Positions 25,501 through 39,500 are shown, counted from the stretch's first letter. The stretch is DNA of 64,000 bases from Carya illinoinensis (GCF_018687715.1 NC_056764.1:2978501-3042500); one strand, 5' to 3'. Notes: a model not told the origin generated them from the sequence alone. Numbers and translations are program-made.

Positions 25501-28500
25501 AAAAATATCAAAAAAATTTTTAAAGTTAATAGTATTTTATTACTATGTAATTAATAAATAAATAATCTAATATAAAGATTTGATGTAAATGAAATAGTCA
25601 AAGTTAAATTCATATCATATTATTTTATTATTATATAATAAAAAAATAACTATTATAATATAAATATTTATTTGAATAGAATACCTAATATTTAAATTCA
25701 TCTTATATTTATAAAAAATATCTTTTACATCTGCACAATAACAGGGATCTAATATGCAATTCAAGTAGCTTCTAAACCGTTCCTTTTAATTAAGATTGTG
25801 TTTACTGATCATCTCAATCATTCCTCTTATAATTTGTTTAAATTACTTTTCGAAAAAGAAGAGTGTCAACAAGACTATATAAAAATATATATAGTACCAT
25901 CAGTTCATGAACCAAACTCCTTCACTCCATCCGGAATGAATGTTTGCAGGAAAGAGATGCCGGCTGCTTTAGTACCTTTGAAAACAAGAGAAAAAGACAC
26001 GTACGTACGTTCATTTTCTATCCGTTAGTCCTCGAATCGTGCTTACTTTTTGTTACTGTGTTAAAACTTAAATTCCATTAAAGCAAACTCTCTTCCTTTG
26101 AAACAATTGAGCGAGAGAGATTAAAGTAGTACTAAATTAAAGCTGATGATCAAGGGCACTGCATGCATCCTGTTTAGATGTTAAATTAAATTGAAATGAG
26201 TTGAATTTTTTATAAATAATAATAAATTAATATGATATAGTGAATTTTATGAAATTTATTTAGGATGAATTTATATATATTTAAATATTATAATAAGTTT
26301 AAATGTATTTATAAGACGTTAAAAATATTATACGTAAATTCTATATGTAAAGAAGTTTTGAATTAAAATAAATTTAATAATTTGATATTGAATTATGTAT
26401 TTAGATATTAGGTTAAATTTAAAATTGTATTGAAATTAATTAATTTTATTCCCTCCCTACATACATTTCTTAATTTTATAGGAAAAGTATATCGTCAACT
26501 GGGATTAAATTAAGTAATTCTAAATCTAATAATTAAGAGTTTTACTATATATAAGTAAAGTCACGTATTAATTTACATATTAATATTGATTATTTTATAT
26601 TTAAAATTTAAACTAACACTATTTTTAATAAAATTTATTTTTTAATTAATTATAATAAATTAATATACATATTAATATTTAAGTATACTTGTAACTAAAT
26701 TTTTTTTTTTAATTTATCAGCCACCCAAAATGACTTTAAAGCATTAATGTTTTATATTAATGTCGAATGACAGTGACATTTTCTGGACAGCGATAATATT
26801 GACAAGACGTGTGTGTATATAATATCATCTAGTGTTAATCTGTCACCATTATCACGAAGTAATAATAGTAAAAAATATAGAAAAAGATCAATAGATATAG
26901 TGGTAATAACGACAAGATAAAGTGTATTATTAGTGTTAATAATTTGTCACCACTATGATGTAAAAAATATAGAAAAAAGAATATAGTGGTAATAGTAACG
27001 AATATTCAATACAATTTACTCATTGTTGCGGCCACCATCTTTTTACCTAAATCATTATCACACTCCTGCATACTCCGTACAGGCATTCTTCACGATGACT
27101 CCTAGAACTTGACTTATATAATTAAGAAGTTGAATATCATAAAATGTGAAACCATATGTTTTGAACATATCATGATTATAATTTATAACTTATTAATTAT
27201 ATATATATATATATATAATTAAGCTGAAAGTTAAAGATATTATGGATGCATGGAACAAAGGTTGTAACAATAAATACCACGCATTCATGCATTTGAGAAT
27301 GAGATCATTATCGTGGGGCTACCTTGTCATAGTCATGGCACAACTCAACTGACTCCATTACGACCCCATGAGCTGAATATTAATGGAACAAACTCGATGG
27401 AAGTGTGATCCACAACCGAATACATAGAATACATGACCAACTTCGAGGGTGAGACTAGCTAATCTAGGGAACTGATTATCGGCTTACGTTCAATTAACAC
27501 AAGATAAATATAAATAATTAAATTTATTTTTTATTAATTAAAATTTTTAAAATAAATAATAATTCTATATAGTATCAAAGTAGACGTATTAAATTTACGT
27601 GCGAGATGATCATGAGGACAAGCTTCATTTTAAATTCTAAAATTTTAAATAAAAAATTGAAAAATCTTTGATCCGTTTTATAAAACCCTCTAAACTCTAT
27701 CGTTAATTAATTTAAAGACATGATGGCGACGTGCGAATACATCAAAGCGAAAAATCCCAGTTTTCATGCCTTTTGGTTAACATGCTGCATGCTAGTACTC
27801 CTATTATAAACATTATACATCAAAGTGAAAGGACAGCCTCATTAATAAAATGTCAAAAGAGAACATCCGTAATTAAGAAATCAAGGATTCAGTACTACTT
27901 GATCGGTCGAATTCTCTGGTTTCACATTTTTATTTATTTTATTAATATGTCACCTTTACACTCGTGCAATTCATTGGTTTCTTTTCTTTATTTATTAATT
28001 AATTATGAAAACGATCGAAATGGAATGGTGCATGATCCTTCAAAGTTATTTTACTCTTGCTTTTGAGATATATATATATATATATATATGCAGGCAGAAA
28101 ACACATGCACCATGCCTATGTTTAAACAATTTTGTAATATATTTTGCACCCGATGCGTGTGGGACGAAAAACATTAATATTTATGAAAAAGGCTTGTCGA
28201 GAAGAAACGCCTGATGTTTTTTTTTTTTTTTTAATAATATTTTATAATAATTATTGTATTATATATCTCTTTATAGGTCGGCATTTAATTATTTGATAGA
28301 TAAATAATAATAATAATAATAATAAAAATAAATTATAAGTTTAACAAAGAATAATGAAAGAATGGCACCTGTAACATTAACGGTCGTGTAATGGGGACAT
28401 CACGTGCGTGGCTGCTCAGCTGTAGAGAGTAGGAAGCGAGGAGCATTGGAGGATAGGCATCATTGTCGTGGTTGAAAATTCGACCTCTATAATTGGGGGC

Positions 28501-30279
28501 CCAACTATGTGAGGCTTAGAAAACTTGAACCATTCTGGGCCCACACCCACGCAACCAGACTTTCGGCCTCTCTCTCTCTCTCTCTCTCTCTCTCTACGTG
28601 ATGTGCCCACAAGCCCAACAGCCAGGCTTTTTGCCTACGCCACAAAGGTTTTTATTCCGTACGGCAGGCACCATCTTTTTGGGAAGCAAACATGGTGGGA
28701 CCCGGATTGTACAGATCTGATAAAAAAAGGTGGCCTGCCTGTGGGGTCCAGCATACCCACAGTCTCAGAACTGACCTGAATTTGGTTTAATTTCGAGTCA
28801 ATTTCCTGATCAATTTGGGCCCCTTTACCCACATTACATGTGATTGTGAACCACGCAAGGTCATCAGAGTCTCTCACGTGGTTTGCGTGAAATTGCAATT
28901 ATTTTCCAATGCAAGAATTCCAAGCAATCCCAAAATGGGTGGATGTGAAAACAGTTATTGCATTAATTTCAAAAGAAAATTACCATCGTTCATAATTTTA
29001 TCATCTTGAGGAATAAGTGATAGACGTATTAAGTCATTTAAAATGTATCATATCAATATATATAATTGGAAATGACATAATTTATAATAAAAAATAATAT
29101 TATTCATTTTAAAAATAAGAGATAGTGTGATCATTTTTTAGCGCACACATTTATAAACGAATATTGGAGTGTAGGCTCCTTATTTAGAACAAGGATGCTA
29201 CTATAGGAACGATGTCTCTACCGATAATTCAACCGACAAGTGCATTTTAAAATTTTTATTTTTATTTTTTTAATATTTTTAAATATTTTTTTAAATAAAA
29301 AATACATAAATTCAATAATATTCACTTACTTAAATCATTAAAAAAAATTTTAAAAATCGATAAGCCATCCGTAAACCGGTTCAAACAGCATTATTCATTT
29401 AAAAAACTATTATTTTGTTTTGCAAGTCAAAAAAAGGAGGCCCAAAAAAAAAATTCAAACAGAAGAAGCAGAAAAAGAAAAAAAGTGGGCAAAACGACAA
29501 GTAGAAGATCGTGGCAAATCCCAACGAACAGAGATGGTCCCAGCTACAAGCCACAGGAATTGATATTTGCACGCGCACTTAGTTCGTAATCATATCGTGC
29601 TTAGCACTTTAATCGCCGTCTTTATCCCAAATCCCTCTCGATCCTGTGTTTACATCATTATTTGTTACCTTTTTATTGTTGGGATGTTGAACTTGATGGG
29701 ATGAGATGCCCCATAATATTAATCCCAATCAGATTAGTACATTCAAACAGATAATAATAACAATTTTCAAGCAGTTACCAAATATTCTGGCTTTGCATAT
29801 ACTAATACAAAGATGTAGAGAGAGAGAGAGAGATTTTCATGGACCAGATTGTTTACAAGAAAGCAGCTTTTAACATTATAACCTTTTTTTTCTCTTTTTA
29901 ATGAGTAGCTTTTGGATAAGAACTAGAACCAGATATCGCAACAATATAGAGCGTACAAGACTAGAAAATAAAGAATCTAATAACCTATAATGGGGCGCGC
30001 CATCTTATGGATGGAAGAGCATCACTTTCCAAACACAAGATTGCAGAATTCTTTCTATGAGTTTCAACTTTCATGTGCCCGCAGAAAGAGAACCTGAAAG
30101 CTGAGGAACAAAGCAACGTTTAGATAATATGCTATTAAGAAGAGAAAGGCATAATTATCAGACACCTGCGAAGGCCGTAGTAAGGCGGGAGCATGAACAT
30201 GGTAAACATGCAACACTGGTAATAATAAGTAGAAGTTGCTGCACGAGTTGTGACGTACCAAGATATTGCACATCAGTCA
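22588..30279. other. gene-poor intergenic DNA
   Basis: AT-rich DNA with AT repeats (23706-23725; 27199-27217; 28070-28089), a CT run (28567-28595) and a short GA run (29817-29832). The segment 28380-28900 is GC-richer and unique-looking, but its frames are broken or low-complexity. I found no splice-joined coding sequence, tRNA or rRNA. The last part may hold the 3' untranslated region of the distal fibrillin exon. Confidence 0.5.
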
Positions 30280-30379
30280 TCACTCTTTCCAATTATAAGG
30301 AGCACGATCAACAACTAAATAGTCTCCACGGATATCCTCTGCAACTCTAATGTCATCATCTAGGTATAGAGATTCAAAC
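30280..30379 (-). CDS. alternative (distal) terminal exon of the fibrillin gene
   Basis: This 100-bp segment is a second copy of the gene's last coding exon. It has its own acceptor (TTTCTGCAG) and the same splice phase, starts FESLYLDDDIRV and ends APYNWKE plus a TGA stop. Compared with the proximal copy at 31778-31877 it differs at 19 of 100 bases but only 5 of 32 residues, and length, reading frame and stop position are identical. Flanking intron and downstream sequence show no obvious similarity, so the duplication looks old. Splicing exon 2 to it would need a 2.4-kb intron and would skip the proximal exon. Both copies look functional, which suggests alternative last exons; transcripts are needed to say which is used. 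Confidence 0.75.
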
Positions 30380-31777
30380 CTGCAGAAATTGGGAATTTTT
30401 GGTTACCTTTCATTCATACATAGAAATAGAGGTTGTGTTTATACGAAAACTGGGAATATGCTGCTGATTAATTCACTAAAATAGATTTTATTATGAACTG
30501 TAAACTTCAACTATTTACTATTAAATGTAACATGATATATGCTGATCCAAGAGTTAAAACCGATAGAGCATCTAGAAAAAATGGCCTTGGATATTGATCC
30601 TTGGGCAGGTCAGCGGGTAATTATACAAAGGTAAAATCACGCCATCAAAACCAACTTGTTCTAGTTGATTGGAGGAGGGTTTGGGAGTCATGGAAGGAAA
30701 AAGAAAACGAAAGGAAAATTACTAGAAGTCCTTCAAAGCTCAAACAGTAACATATCCGGACAAGCAAATGTTGGACAAACTTTGCGATTGACAAAAAGTA
30801 CATATTTTTCATCAAGTTAAAAGGAAAATATATATTAAGCAGAAATGTAGAAACTATAAGAAACGATTAGAACACACATTTGAACTAGCTTTTTAGAAAG
30901 AAACTAGCAGCATTAAGGACGAAAAAGGTAAAAGATCATCCATGGCACCGACAGAGAAAATATCAAGGGTGTTTAAAATCTTGAGAACGGACATTTGACG
31001 TTATTGAAGGTAAGAAGATTATTAGCTTATCAGTGTTCCATAGACAAGTGCAATAGGGCCAGGATTTAGAACCTGGATATCCTCTATCCAGGCACCAAAT
31101 TTAAGGACTAATTTGAAAGGCAGAAGAGTTTGAAAACTCTCCTGTTCTGCTTCATGTGGAGTCTTCTTTTATTTTTCTTTTGGGGGGAGGCGGGTGGGGG
31201 GTTCAAACATTTGGGGGGCATGGAGCTTAAGTTTGTTTCTTAAATTTATTTTGTTAGCTGGATTCATGTCCAGGCCCTACTCCACTTTACCTCTTCAAAC
31301 TAGGAAACACAGACCACCTTCCATGAAGGAGGGAATGAGTGACTGCTGTGTACCGGATTCAAGAAGAATAGAAAGAAAGGAAAGGGTTTAGACTACAGAC
31401 ATGAACGCACAAACTCACAGGTATAGTTTATTTGGAGGTCCAAACAATCAAAGATAGTTCTTAATGTAATTAAAATTACAGTTGTACCCTCCATTTTTTT
31501 TCTCTTGATAATTTTGTCTTTAATAAAATTCTCTCTTGATAATTCAAGAAAGAATGTAATCTTCAAATAGGAGACAACATTCTCTTTATTGGAGAAAAAA
31601 GATGAAGTGAATCAAAATGATGCAAATATCAGATAAGGATTCAAGTCAAATTAGTAACAAATCACACATCAACCAAAGGACTTTTCAAGGTTCTTCACGA
31701 CAACACCATTTTGGAGTTAGTGAACTCACATTATGTTCCCATAATGCTGATAAAAATATAAACCATACTTTCACCCT

Positions 31778-33779
31778 TCATTCTTTCCAAGAATAAGGAG
31801 CACGGTCAACAACCAAATAGTCTCCCCTGATATCCTTCACAACGCGAATCTCATCATCAAGATACACGGACTCAAACCTAGAGAGCATAATCAGCAAAAA
31901 CAACAGCAAGAAATCATCATGAAAAACTACAAACCACTCAGATCAGAGAAGATAATAGATCTCAAAAGTCAGCTTATGTGTCAAGGAACCTGCCAAGTAA
32001 ATTACAATTGCACAGATTAACTAATATGCACATAAAGAAAAAGGACCTAAAAACCACTGGTGATTCTCATATAAGAGCAACCAACAAATACAAATTTAAT
32101 ATGCATTCGGTACAAATACCTAACTACAATGTTGAATGGCCAGATGTGGAAGTAAGGAATGCATTTTTTAGCATTTAAGGTAAAACCAAGAGAGATAAGG
32201 ATGAGACCAGCACAAAGAAATGCTAAAAAGAAATTGTTTCGTTTACGGATAAGTGAAAGCTAACAAGAACATTGGTGAAGCAGAGGGATAAGAGACGACA
32301 GCATTTGCTATTGATATAACACAATGCCGCAACATAAGCATGCTATAAACACAATGATGAGCACATAAGCAAAAGATGGTATGATAATACGCATGAAGAC
32401 AAGGTCATCATAAGCAGGTGAGGTGCAAAACATAACCAGCATCTAACCTAGATGGAGCAGGTTAACAATGAAGCTAGCCTGAGGCATATTTGAGAGAGTC
32501 AATGAAAACCAGGAGATTTCATCATCAGGTTTTTGTTTCCTGTCCAAATGGCTATGATCTTCAAATTTTGAAATTTTCCATTTTTTCTTTCTCTGTTGTT
32601 GCTACATTAACCCTAATGAGTTTTCCACAAAATCCTATTATTAAATAAAACACCACTTATCTATTATTCCTTGGGGCAAAACAAAAGCAATTATACAATT
32701 GTATATGGACAGCTCTAATGTTAAAAATCAAAACATCAAACTCCTCCAAGTTTATTATTAGATACCAGCACTCAAGATCACAAATTGAGCACTCACCAAC
32801 CCTGCCCGAATGGTGGCAGTGGAACCTCCCAGTTCTTTCCACGTAGAATCGCACTCGTAAATCTGACATAAACATCAGCTTATGGAAAAGTTATCAAATT
32901 CAACATCATAGTATCGAATGTCATTAAACTGTGTTTCTTTGCATGTGATTAAATCTGAAATGGAATTTAGATTGAGAAGATTTCGAAACTATTGCTTTAT
33001 TAAAGTTAAACATGTTTGCAACTTTAACTTCCACTAAATGAAAACGTCATTGTATATAAACGTAGTATCATCTAAAAGAACAACCTGAAGAATTAGAAAT
33101 TGAAACTAAAGGCCAATTTCCCACTTCAAATATAATGATAATGCTAAATTAGGAAAAAATAACGATCAGTTAGGGAGGGCCGCAGCTTTTAGATAATATG
33201 AGAAGCCCGCCAAACGGAGTTTAAGATTACCGATTCTCATTTCCCGGAAAGCATTTCCAGCCCCTGAATTAAAATGCAGCAAACTATGAAGTACCTAAAA
33301 TTCACCCTCTGGGGCGAAGCGATTTCGATACCGGACCGAACGAAGAAAACACCATAGGGAGGGAAAGTGATGACATTGTTGAGAGTCCTATTCTCGACGT
33401 CTATAACCTGCAAAACGTCACCGGCCTGAGTACCAAACAGGCGCGCATTCTCGACGATGAAGAGCTGCTCCTTCTCCGTGGTCCAGAGCAGCCGCCATGT
33501 AGCGGATAGGGAATCCCCAGTAGTGACTTTATCGCGGCCGAGAACGGCCATGGCGTCGATGGCCTCGATGATGGAGGCCCGTTTGGCAGGGTCTTTCTGG
33601 GTGCTGAGGCCTCGTTCTTGGTCGGAGATGAGGCTGAGGAGGTGGTGCTTGGCGGACTGGGATCGAGCTGTGAGAGAGGAGCAGGTGATTTTAGCGGTAG
33701 AAGAGTAACGGGGTTTGGGAGGGTTGGGAACTGGGTTTTGGGGTTTGGAGGAAGTAGGAAGGAAGAGGGATGCAGCCAT
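31778..33779 (-). CDS. plastid-lipid-associated protein (PAP/fibrillin family)
   Basis: Exons are 33779-33295, 32862-32797 and 31877-31778 (485, 66 and 100 bp; 216 aa), all GT-AG. Residues 1 to about 38 are Ser/Pro/Thr-rich with few acids (starting MAASLFLPTSSKP), typical of a chloroplast transit peptide. The rest is a PAP/fibrillin domain: a helical start (KHHLLSLISDQERGL), an IIEAIDAM helix, W-RLLWTTEKE, then beta-strand repeats with GDVLQVID, ITFPPYGVFFVR, RVNFRFTSAIL and the closing FESVYLDDEIRV. Fibrillins bind lipids at plastoglobules and thylakoids. The short size suggests a PAP8/PAP11-type member (FBN6 or FBN9), but I cannot separate them from sequence memory. A second terminal exon lies 1.4 kb downstream. 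The start codon is 429 bp from the divergent CCT1 start. Confidence 0.88.
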
Positions 33780-34208
33780 GGCAGTACGTGGATGAATGGT
33801 GACTTGGTGAGAAGGAAGTGAAAGCCAGCGAGTGGCGGTCCAAACTCCAGGTGGGCCCTGGAAGGGAATAAGAGGAGGGATAATAAAGATAATTCACTCT
33901 TTTGGGATAAAGAAGGGGTACGAGGAAACGACGTCGCGGCAGCCCCAAAACCCTTTCCCTCTTCCGCGCCTCGCATTAATACCCGCAGTCTCCTCTCCCA
34001 AGTAATTCCTGCACGCACCATCAACCGAGCTGCTTCTCCCTCGCTATTCTAATACATTCCAGAGACATCCGGAGAAAAACAGGGAAGCGGGAGACACTTT
34101 TGGTAATCTCCTTCCCCTTTGTCTGCACCCTCAGATCTAACCTAGGGTTTTTGTTTCCACTTGCCTCGCTAACTTAGACACACACACTCTCTCAGTTGAA
34201 CCAGTGAG
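33780..34208. promoter_or_regulatory. shared divergent promoter, fibrillin / CCT1
   Basis: Only 429 bp separate the start codons of the minus-strand fibrillin gene and the plus-strand CCT1 gene. The interval must hold both 5' leaders and at least part of both promoters. It is GC-richer than surrounding DNA and has no clear TATA box, as is common for housekeeping bidirectional promoters. An open frame crossing it on the minus strand (33401-34024) is an out-of-frame shadow of fibrillin exon 1. Confidence 0.6.
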
Positions 34209-36449
34209 ATGGGAATCACATCACAAACTCCTGATATTCTTGGCGATCGCCAGTTCGGTCAGGATGTTCGTACACAAAACGGTACTCTCTACCTGACGGA
34301 AAGACTTTGCCTCTAGATCTTTGAGTTCTGATTTTTTTTTTTTTTGTGCTATTTGTAAAGGAACTGACTTAGGGTTTTGTTCGTTTGGTAATGTTGGCGC
34401 GGCGTAATAGTGATGGCGTGTGGAGCAGTCGCTAACATTGTCAAATCGTCGCTAGGCCCCGTTGGACTTGACAAGGTATTGCTGCTGCTACTTCTACTGT
34501 TGCCAATGCCGCTTCTCTTTTTGCAATGTTGATTGTTGCTGTTAGGATTCCCTTTGTTATCTTGAAATATCTAATTATAGGGTTTTCCGGCACCATCTAA
34601 CATGCTCATTTATTATTTGGAATATGTTTGCGAACTATTTCATCTATAAAGTGCTCAAACAAGTGTTAGCGACGTGGAAGGTGACTCCTTTGTGTATTAT
34701 GTGGGGCATTTGGTTGGAAAGGAATGAGAGGTTTTTAATAATAGGAAACGTATTAGATGAACTCTAGAAATTTTTTATTTTTGCCCTGTTTTCTTGGTTT
34801 TCAGCCATTGTTCTTAATGGTGGGGCAGTTCATGAGTTTCTGTCCTCGTTGCTTTAGTAGTCAAATGTTCTTAGGTGTTTCTCTAGTATACTTCCTGTGT
34901 ACGTGGGCTTCGCCTATTACATTTGTTGAATAAAATTTTTACTTACTAAAAAATAAATAAAGTGCTCAAAACTTTATGTTTTTTTACATTTTAAAAATAA
35001 TAAAAAGGACATGATTTACTTGAAATTTGGCATGCATGGCTGGTATAGAGAAAGATGTAATTTAAAGGGCTAATATTAATCCGATTCAAAGTGATTGAGT
35101 GGTTTGATATTTTGTGTTATTTGCATATTTCTAATTTCCGATCAAAAATATTGCGTGCGTTCTTATGTTTTTTTAACTTGAGAGGGGTGCCAATCCCATC
35201 AACTATTTTGCAAGATTGTAGTAATACGGTTTTTCTCTTTATAACTAATTGATTGTAGTAATACAGTTTTAAAAGCTACTTATCAAAAAGGTAATACAAT
35301 TAAAACTCTGAAGTGCATCTCAAAGTTTTTGCTTTGTTTTTGGATATTAATTGAGAGAGCTGTTTCTGACATGCCATTTTTCACTGGTCATTGCAAAGTG
35401 TTATGTTAGTCTGTGTTGTTTTGTTAAAAGTGTTTTGTTTGAGTTTCTTCTTCATTGATTGTTTGTTTTAGATGCTCGTTGACGATATTGGTGATGTGAC
35501 GATTACTAACGATGGTGCTACAATACTCAAGATGTTAGAAGTTGAGCACCCTGCTGCCAAGGTGGAGAAACAGTCACATCTTGCTCATTTATTTCTCTTA
35601 TTTTCTTGTCATGGTGTCTGCATGTGATTTCCTACAGATCTGTCAGATGCTTATTTTTTTTTGTTTTTTGTGGTCTGCAGGTGCTTGTGGAGTTGGCTGA
35701 GCTTCAAGATCGCGAAGTTGGAGACGGGACAACTTCAGTGGTCATCATAGCTGCAGAGCTGCTGAAGGTAAGTGAAGGCAGTTTATTCACAACAATATTA
35801 AAAATTGATGTGCAATGTGATCTTTCTCATGAAAATCACAGATTTAAATTTTACCGAGAAATTAATTTCATGATGAAGAAAATGATATGTCAAAACTAAC
35901 CGTAAAGAGATAACTATTGCATAATTGAAAATTAAGTGTCAAATTAATGGTCGATCAGTATCTATTGAAAATATAAAGCAATTCATTCCACAGAAAAATT
36001 CAAATACTCAATTAATTTTTCCAGACTTAAAACTGGGACCTTTTTCAAAATTACATTTTGAATGACCTTGCTCTGACTTCACAAATGCTTTAACTATTTC
36101 TTGAAAACCCCCACTAAGTGGCAAGCTTTTTTTTTATAGGTAATCAAAGATATTATATTCATAGAAATAGGCAAAGCCCAGGTACACAGGAGGTATACAT
36201 GAAGAATGCCTAGCTAGTGGTTATGGCAAGCTTAAAACTTTATAAAAAGTTTAACCTCCACACAATTTTATAAAATTATTGTGGGGTGCAATCTGCTCAC
36301 CCATTTGTACATGGCTTCGCCTGTGTACCATCTTAAGGTCTGATGGATGAGATTTAATAGAATATTTTATATAATTTTGCAGAGAGCAAATGATTTGGTG
36401 AGGAATAACATTCATCCTACATCTATAATTAGTGGATACCGAGTGAGTG

Positions 36450-36512
<63 letters not shown>

Positions 36513-39500
36513 GCCCTTTGTAATCAAGTTACACTAAATGGGTGTATCTTTTTGGACTGTAATTTAAGTGTATATTGTGGCTTTTTATTTTGTACTTATA
36601 GTTGATGCTCCATATTTGTATATGTTTTTAATGTGAATAGCTTGCTATGAGGGAGGCATGCAAATATGTGGAGGAAAAATTGGCAGTGAAGGTAAGACCT
36701 TGTGAACTTTTCTTTGAAAGTTATAATAAGGTAAACACGTGTAGATGATATTGCCGAATGCATTTAATCTAGTCATACTGAGATCTTAAAAACATAGACT
36801 TCAAAGGGGTCTCAGCTTCTATGTATTTCACATAAGGCATAAAGGAACTGTACACCAAATTCCCCCTCGTGGGGCTACCAAATTTCCATTTACGACAAGC
36901 AAGTACCTCTAGGACCATCTAGGCATCACCAAAGGACTCCCTTAAAGAAACTAGTGAGATTGTACATCAAATCTTACGAGATTAGCCAACGTTCAGCACA
37001 TTCTATCACTTCCTCCACTCGAAGGATAATTAGAGCAAAACACCCCAAACAAGGAATCCCCTTAATCTTCATTCACAATTCTACAATCATGACTAGGTGA
37101 TGCTCTTGTATATGTCCCGTGTACTTTGGCTATGCCTGTCAATAAAATTTGTCTTCTGCAAAAAAAAAAAAATCTTCACTCACGATTTTGGTAGATCCTC
37201 AAAAAGCAAAGAGTATAGCCTTTACCTTCTCTTCCTGAAAAACACAACAATATGAAACTATAGAAGTATCTCTAATCCTTGGCTGGCAAGAATAAAGGTG
37301 GAAAGAAATCCTTCAAAGACTTGCACAACACGTTGTGCCAAATCAAAGTGCAATACCATTTTGTAATACCCTGAATTTGGTATAAGAGGTGAATGGGATC
37401 CTTTATTGTTTAAGAGGGAGGAATTCTTATGATTTATTATGATTCTAAAGGGCTCCATTTTCTAATCTTGACTAGTCATTTTGGAGTATAAGTCCATATG
37501 TGGTTTGGGCTTCTTTGGGTCCCTACAATTTCCTTTCACAAATTTAACAATTTTTGCCAAGATGATGGCCCCTTTTCATTTTGATCTGTGTGTCATCAAT
37601 GCTTTGGCTAAGCTATGATGATCCTGATAAGATCGTTTCCTTGATTTTTCTAGGTTGAAAAGCTTGGAAAAGATTCTCTAACAAACTGTGCCAAGACCAG
37701 CATGTCCTCAAAGTTGATAGCTGGTGACAGTGACTTCTTTGCAAATTTGGTATGCTTTTATGTTGGGAAGTGCAGTTATTTTGTTTCTAGAATCTGGATA
37801 TTAGTAAAATTGTGGTGATTGTTTCCATACTTGACCAAGCGATCTGTGCATTTTGTTCCTTCGGTGAGCCTTTTGTGTGCTTTATTGATGTAGGTATTTG
37901 ATGTGTGTTTATAGGTTGTTGATGCTGTACAAGCTGTTAAAATGACAAATGCACGGGGGGAAGTCAAATACCCAATCAAGGTAGGTTGTGAGTTATCCAC
38001 ATCTTGTTAATGAAAGGCTATTTGTTATGCACATATCATTTGAGGAAATTTGGAATCTGTTAGATTATTATTGGATATTGCAAGTTCCTTTAAAACTACA
38101 TGCTAGTAAAATCATTAGCCTCATATGGCTCAACCTACTTTTCGTGCTTTTAGTTGGTGGATTTGAAAGTTGTTACCACCTGGTTGCTCCTGTCTTGTCC
38201 CAGGGAATTAATATTTTGAAAGCTCATGGAAAAAGTGCAAAAGAAAGCTATCTTTTGAATGGATATGCTCTAAATACGGGTCGTGCTGCCCAAGGAATGC
38301 CAACTAGAGTTGCTCCTGCAAAGATTGCCTGTCTTGACTTTAATCTTCAGAAGACAAAGATGCAAATGGGCGTCCAAGTATTAGTCACTGATCCCAGGGA
38401 GCTTGAGAAAATTCGTGAAAGGTGATGGAATAATTAAAGTATTTATTTTAGATTAATAATTGTCATCACTTTATTTAGTGTGTTCTGCACAACTAAAAGA
38501 ATCTTGTATGCATTATGCTTATGACGCTTGTTGTCTGACAATTTTACTCACTGATTATTTATGGTTCTTAATATGAAAACTTTAAATGCTTGTTGATAAT
38601 TTTACTTATGTAGCAATGATGTTCCATGTGTGTTAACAGAGAAGCCAATATGACAAAAGAACGAATTGAAAAACTGCTGAAGGCTGGAGCCAATGTTGTT
38701 ATGACTACAAAAGGGATTGATGACATGGCACTCAAGGCAAGTTTGTGGATATTTGATTCCCCAACTTCCCATCAGTCTCTCCCTTGCTTTCACCCTACCT
38801 GAACATGGTTGTGTGTATTGGTATATAGTCTTCTTTTTTGTTGGCATGACTCGAAAGGATCAGTTATTTTTTTGTTTTATTGTGCGTATTACCATGTTAC
38901 AGGGGCTTGGGAAGATAATTTTGGATTTGTATTTGAAATGTGTGAAAAAATAAGTATTAGGAAATTGGAAGGATAAAATGTTACAATTCCTACTTTTATG
39001 GTCCAAGCAAAGATGAAGTTTATAGAAACATGGTGTGATTGACCTGGAAGTATCCCTCACTTTGAGATAGCGATATAGCATAGGAAATATTTAAGGAACT
39101 ATGGTAGTTCTATTATTTTCTTTCATAGAGGTATACTTGATCTGCTGTAGTAGCTAAGGCTACGTTTGGGTAGTGAGGTGATCTCATGATCTGTGAATAG
39201 TAGTGAAAAAGTGGTGACAAAGTAATGATAAAATATTGAATAGTAGTGAAAAGTATGTGAAAAGTAATGATAAAATATTGAATAGTAGTGAAAAGTATGT
39301 GAAAAGTAAATGATAAAATATTGAATAGTCAGATCACTCCACTGCCCAAACACAGCCTAAGCTGGTCATTGTACTTACTGGTGGGAAAAAGATTACTCTA
39401 GTTGATGGCTGATATTTTTTGAAGGAGCTTGTGGTGTGCTTTACTTCTGGTCAATGCATACTGTCACACAACCAGATTTAAATTTATTGTGGGGATGATC

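Noticed and set aside
33401..34024. 207-aa minus-strand frame covering the fibrillin first exon and upstream DNA
   Set aside because: Out of frame with the conserved fibrillin sequence; it crosses the divergent promoter and is a GC-driven shadow.
36780..37560. Possible larger transposon filling CCT1 intron 6
   Set aside because: Apart from the short L1 at 37081-37170 I could not find paired termini or a recognisable protein, so no element was called.
39123..39353. Minus-strand frame with repeated YYSIFYHYF blocks
   Set aside because: Translation of internal repeats of the MITE at 39158-39357.
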